Shown here in pieces: positions 62,132 to 64,000 of a stretch of DNA of 64,000 nt. The notes below the pieces were generated by a model, which saw nothing but the letters and a program-made list of their open reading frames with translations, was not told the origin of the DNA and ran no database searches. Numbering within the stretch: position 1 is the stretch's first letter; each line of letters opens with the position of its first letter. Origin of the DNA: Anaerolineae bacterium (GTDB taxonomy: Bacteria; Chloroflexota; Anaerolineae; Aggregatilineales; Phototrophicaceae); assembly GCA_022821805.1 (NCBI GenBank), contig JAJECX010000003.1, forward strand, positions 62,001 to 126,000, given 5' to 3'. Position numbers and translations under genes: made by a program.

Positions 62132-64000
62132 ATGACATTGGATATACGTGAATACCGAAGCATGGTCGGCGGCAAAGAGATCATTATCGAAACGGGCCGC
62201 TTTGCCCAGCAAGCCGGCGGCGCGGTGACTGTCCGCATGGGCGACACCATGCTTTTCTGTTCGACCACGATGGGCTCGCCGCGCGCGCATCTGGATTTCT
62301 TCCCGCTTAGCGTCGACTACGAGGAAAAGATGTACGCTGGCGGCCGCGTTCCGGGGGGGTTCTTCCGCCGGGAAGGGCGGCCCTCCGAGGGCGCAATCCT
62401 GACCTCGCGGGTCATTGATCGCACGCTGCGCCCGCTATTCCCCAAGAACATGCGCAATGAAGTGCAAGTGATCTTGATGTCGCTGTCGCACGATAAGGAG
62501 CACCACGTCGATATGCTCGGCGTTATCGCGGCCAGCACAGCCTTGGTGATCTCGGACATCCCCTGGAATGGTCCGGTCGCAGGCGCGCGCATCGGATTGG
62601 TTGACGGCGAATTGACCATCAATCCGACCTATAGCGACATGGCGGCGAGCAAGCTCGACTTGCGCGTATCCGGTACGGCAGACGCGATCAACATGGTCGA
62701 ATGCAATGCCGACCAGGTGGACGAAGAGACGATGCTCGAGGCGCTCTTCCTGGCGCACGACAGCGTTCAGGACATCATTGCGCTGCAAAACCGCATCCGC
62801 GCCGAGATCGGCAAAGAGAAAAACGAACCTTCGACCGACGACCTTGATGACACGCTGCTCGCCGAAGTCCGCGCCAAGGTCGAGGGGCAAATCCGCGACG
62901 TGATGGTCTCCTTTGCCAACCGGAGCGAACGCCGCGAACCGCTTCAGCAGATCCAAGCCGCGCTAAACCAAGAATATGAGCAGCAGAATGAATCGACCGC
63001 CGACGGAGACGCCACGGTCGATCTCAAATATGTCGACCGCGCCTATGATCAGGTGATGAAAGATGTCGTACGCGGACGTATCGTCAACGATGGCGTCCGA
63101 CCAGATGGCCGTGATTACGGCTCGCTTCGCGATCTGGCCGCCGATGTTGGACTGGTGCCGCGCGTGCATGGCTCTGGCATGTTCATCCGCGGCGAAACAC
63201 AGGTGCTGACGATCGCGACCTTGGGCACGCCGCGCGAGGCTCAATTCATGGACGGCTTGAGCCCGGAAGATGACAAGCGCTATATGCACCACTATAACTT
63301 CCCGCCCTACAGCACCGGCGAGACTTATCCCATGCGCGGTCCGCGCCGGCGCGAAATCGGCCATGGCGCTTTGGCGGAAAAAGCGCTGCTGGCGACGATC
63401 CCCTCCGAAGAAGAATTCCCCTATGTGCTGCGCCTCGTCAGCGAAGTGATGAGCTCGAACGGCAGCACATCAATGGCGAGCGTCTGCGGCAGCAGCCTCG
63501 CGCTGATGGACGCCGGCGTGCCAATCAAGAATGCGGTCGGCGGCATCGCCATGGGTTTGATAAAGGAGGGCGACCGCGTTGCCGTCTTGACCGATATTCA
63601 GGGCATGGAAGACCATCTCGGCGATATGGATTTCAAAGTCGCCGGCACTGTCGATGGCATCACCGCCTTGCAGATGGACATCAAGATCTCCGGCGTGACG
63701 CGTGATATCATGCGGCAAGCCCTGGCGCAAGCGAAGGACGCGCGTCTGCAAATCCTTGACGTCATGCGCGCCACCATCGCCGAACCGCGCGGCGCGATGA
63801 GCGACTACGCGCCACGAATGGAATCGCTAAAAATCGCCGTCGACAAAATCGGCGCCGTCATCGGACCCGGCGGCAAGAATGTGCGCGCCTTGCAGGATGA
63901 ACATCAGGTCAAGGTCGATATACAAGAAGACGGTCTGGTCTATGTCGCCGGCGAATCGGGCGCCGAAGTCGATCGGGCGCTGGAGAAAATTAAAGCTATG
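62132..64000 (+). CDS. pnp: Polyribonucleotide nucleotidyltransferase (5' part)
   Basis: Phosphorolytic 3'-5' exoribonuclease of the RNA degradosome. The frame opens at ATG 62132 after GGAG and runs off the right edge, giving 623 residues. It shows the first RNase PH domain ([26 protein letters not shown]), a helical linker, the second RNase PH domain ([38 protein letters not shown] block), and a KH domain ([13 protein letters not shown]). The S1 domain is outside the window. Confidence 0.97.
   Translation, partial: MTLDIREYRSMVGGKEIIIETGRFAQQAGGAVTVRMGDTMLFCSTTMGSPRAHLDFFPLSVDYEEKMYAGGRVPGGFFRREGRPSEGAILTSRVIDRTLRPLFPKNMRNEVQVILMSLSHDKEHHVDMLGVIAASTALVISDIPWNGPVAGARIGLVDGELTINPTYSDMAASKLDLRVSGTADAINMVECNADQVDEETMLEALFLAHDSVQDIIALQNRIRAEIGKEKNEPSTDDLDDTLLAEVRAKVEGQIRDVMVSFANRSERREPLQQIQAALNQEYEQQNESTADGDATVDLKYVDRAYDQVMKDVVRGRIVNDGVRPDGRDYGSLRDLAADVGLVPRVHGSGMFIRGETQVLTIATLGTPREAQFMDGLSPEDDKRYMHHYNFPPYSTGETYPMRGPRRREIGHGALAEKALLATIPSEEEFPYVLRLVSEVMSSNGSTSMASVCGSSLALMDAGVPIKNAVGGIAMGLIKEGDRVAVLTDIQGMEDHLGDMDFKVAGTVDGITALQMDIKISGVTRDIMRQALAQAKDARLQILDVMRATIAEPRGAMSDYAPRMESLKIAVDKIGAVIGPGGKNVRALQDEHQVKVDIQEDGLVYVAGESGAEVDRALEKIKAM

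Overview
The window is a GC-rich, gene-dense bacterial chromosome segment of 64 kb. No rRNA or tRNA gene, CRISPR array, transposase or phage structural gene was seen. The gene content best fits the phylum Chloroflexota, probably an Anaerolineae-type lineage: a dcw cluster without mraZ or murE, paired FemAB ligases, an alpha-2-macroglobulin-like giant, a two-NuoM complex I membrane arm, and split nuo and atp operons. This placement is an inference from content; no 16S gene is present.

Layout. (1) 1-6.3 kb, minus strand: cell division and wall genes rsmH-ftsL-ftsI-mraY-murD-ftsW, with ftsW cut by the window edge. The FtsI-type protein lacks two canonical active-site residues. (2) 6.4-9.4 kb, plus: uvrC, then a two-gene membrane pair (small helical protein plus DUF2335-like) behind a near-consensus promoter. 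(3) 9.4-12.5 kb, minus: a serine operon serB-HAD-serA, in which SerA has an unusual active site. (4) 12.6-22.7 kb: a fatty-acid degradation cluster (tetR, SDR, fadN, fadA) interleaved with defence-like genes: an Mrr-like nuclease, an opposite-strand AAA ATPase/DUF4276 pair, and an EcoRI-type DNA methylase with an AT-rich membrane partner. (5) 22.7-29.3 kb: small accessory and housekeeping genes, including a seven-copy heptad-repeat coiled-coil protein, a methyltransferase, a lipoprotein, an M20 peptidase, a LysE exporter, an HNH nuclease and a spectinomycin-phosphotransferase-like kinase. (6) 29.4-38.3 kb: a 1,994-residue alpha-2-macroglobulin-like protein without a thioester, then an opposite-strand femAB-femAB-phyH operon. 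(7) 38.6-51.1 kb: nuoAHJKLMMN followed by atpZ-B-E-F, that is, membrane-embedded parts of complex I and of ATP synthase, plus the b stalk. The peripheral arm and F1 must be encoded elsewhere. (8) 51.3-57.3 kb: murE followed by surface polysaccharide genes and a MazG-type pyrophosphatase. (9) 57.5-64 kb: proS, a tandem NYN ribonuclease-like gene, rpsO and pnp (cut by the right edge).

The genes group into three themes. Wall and surface assembly combines division genes, MurE, FemAB, glycosyltransferases and the macroglobulin. Energy conversion combines beta-oxidation, complex I and ATP synthase. RNA metabolism and defence make up the rest. The most unusual points are the residue losses in FtsI, the second NuoM and SerA, the large insertion in ATP synthase subunit a, the partial b-delta fusion, and the defence genes embedded in the beta-oxidation cluster.
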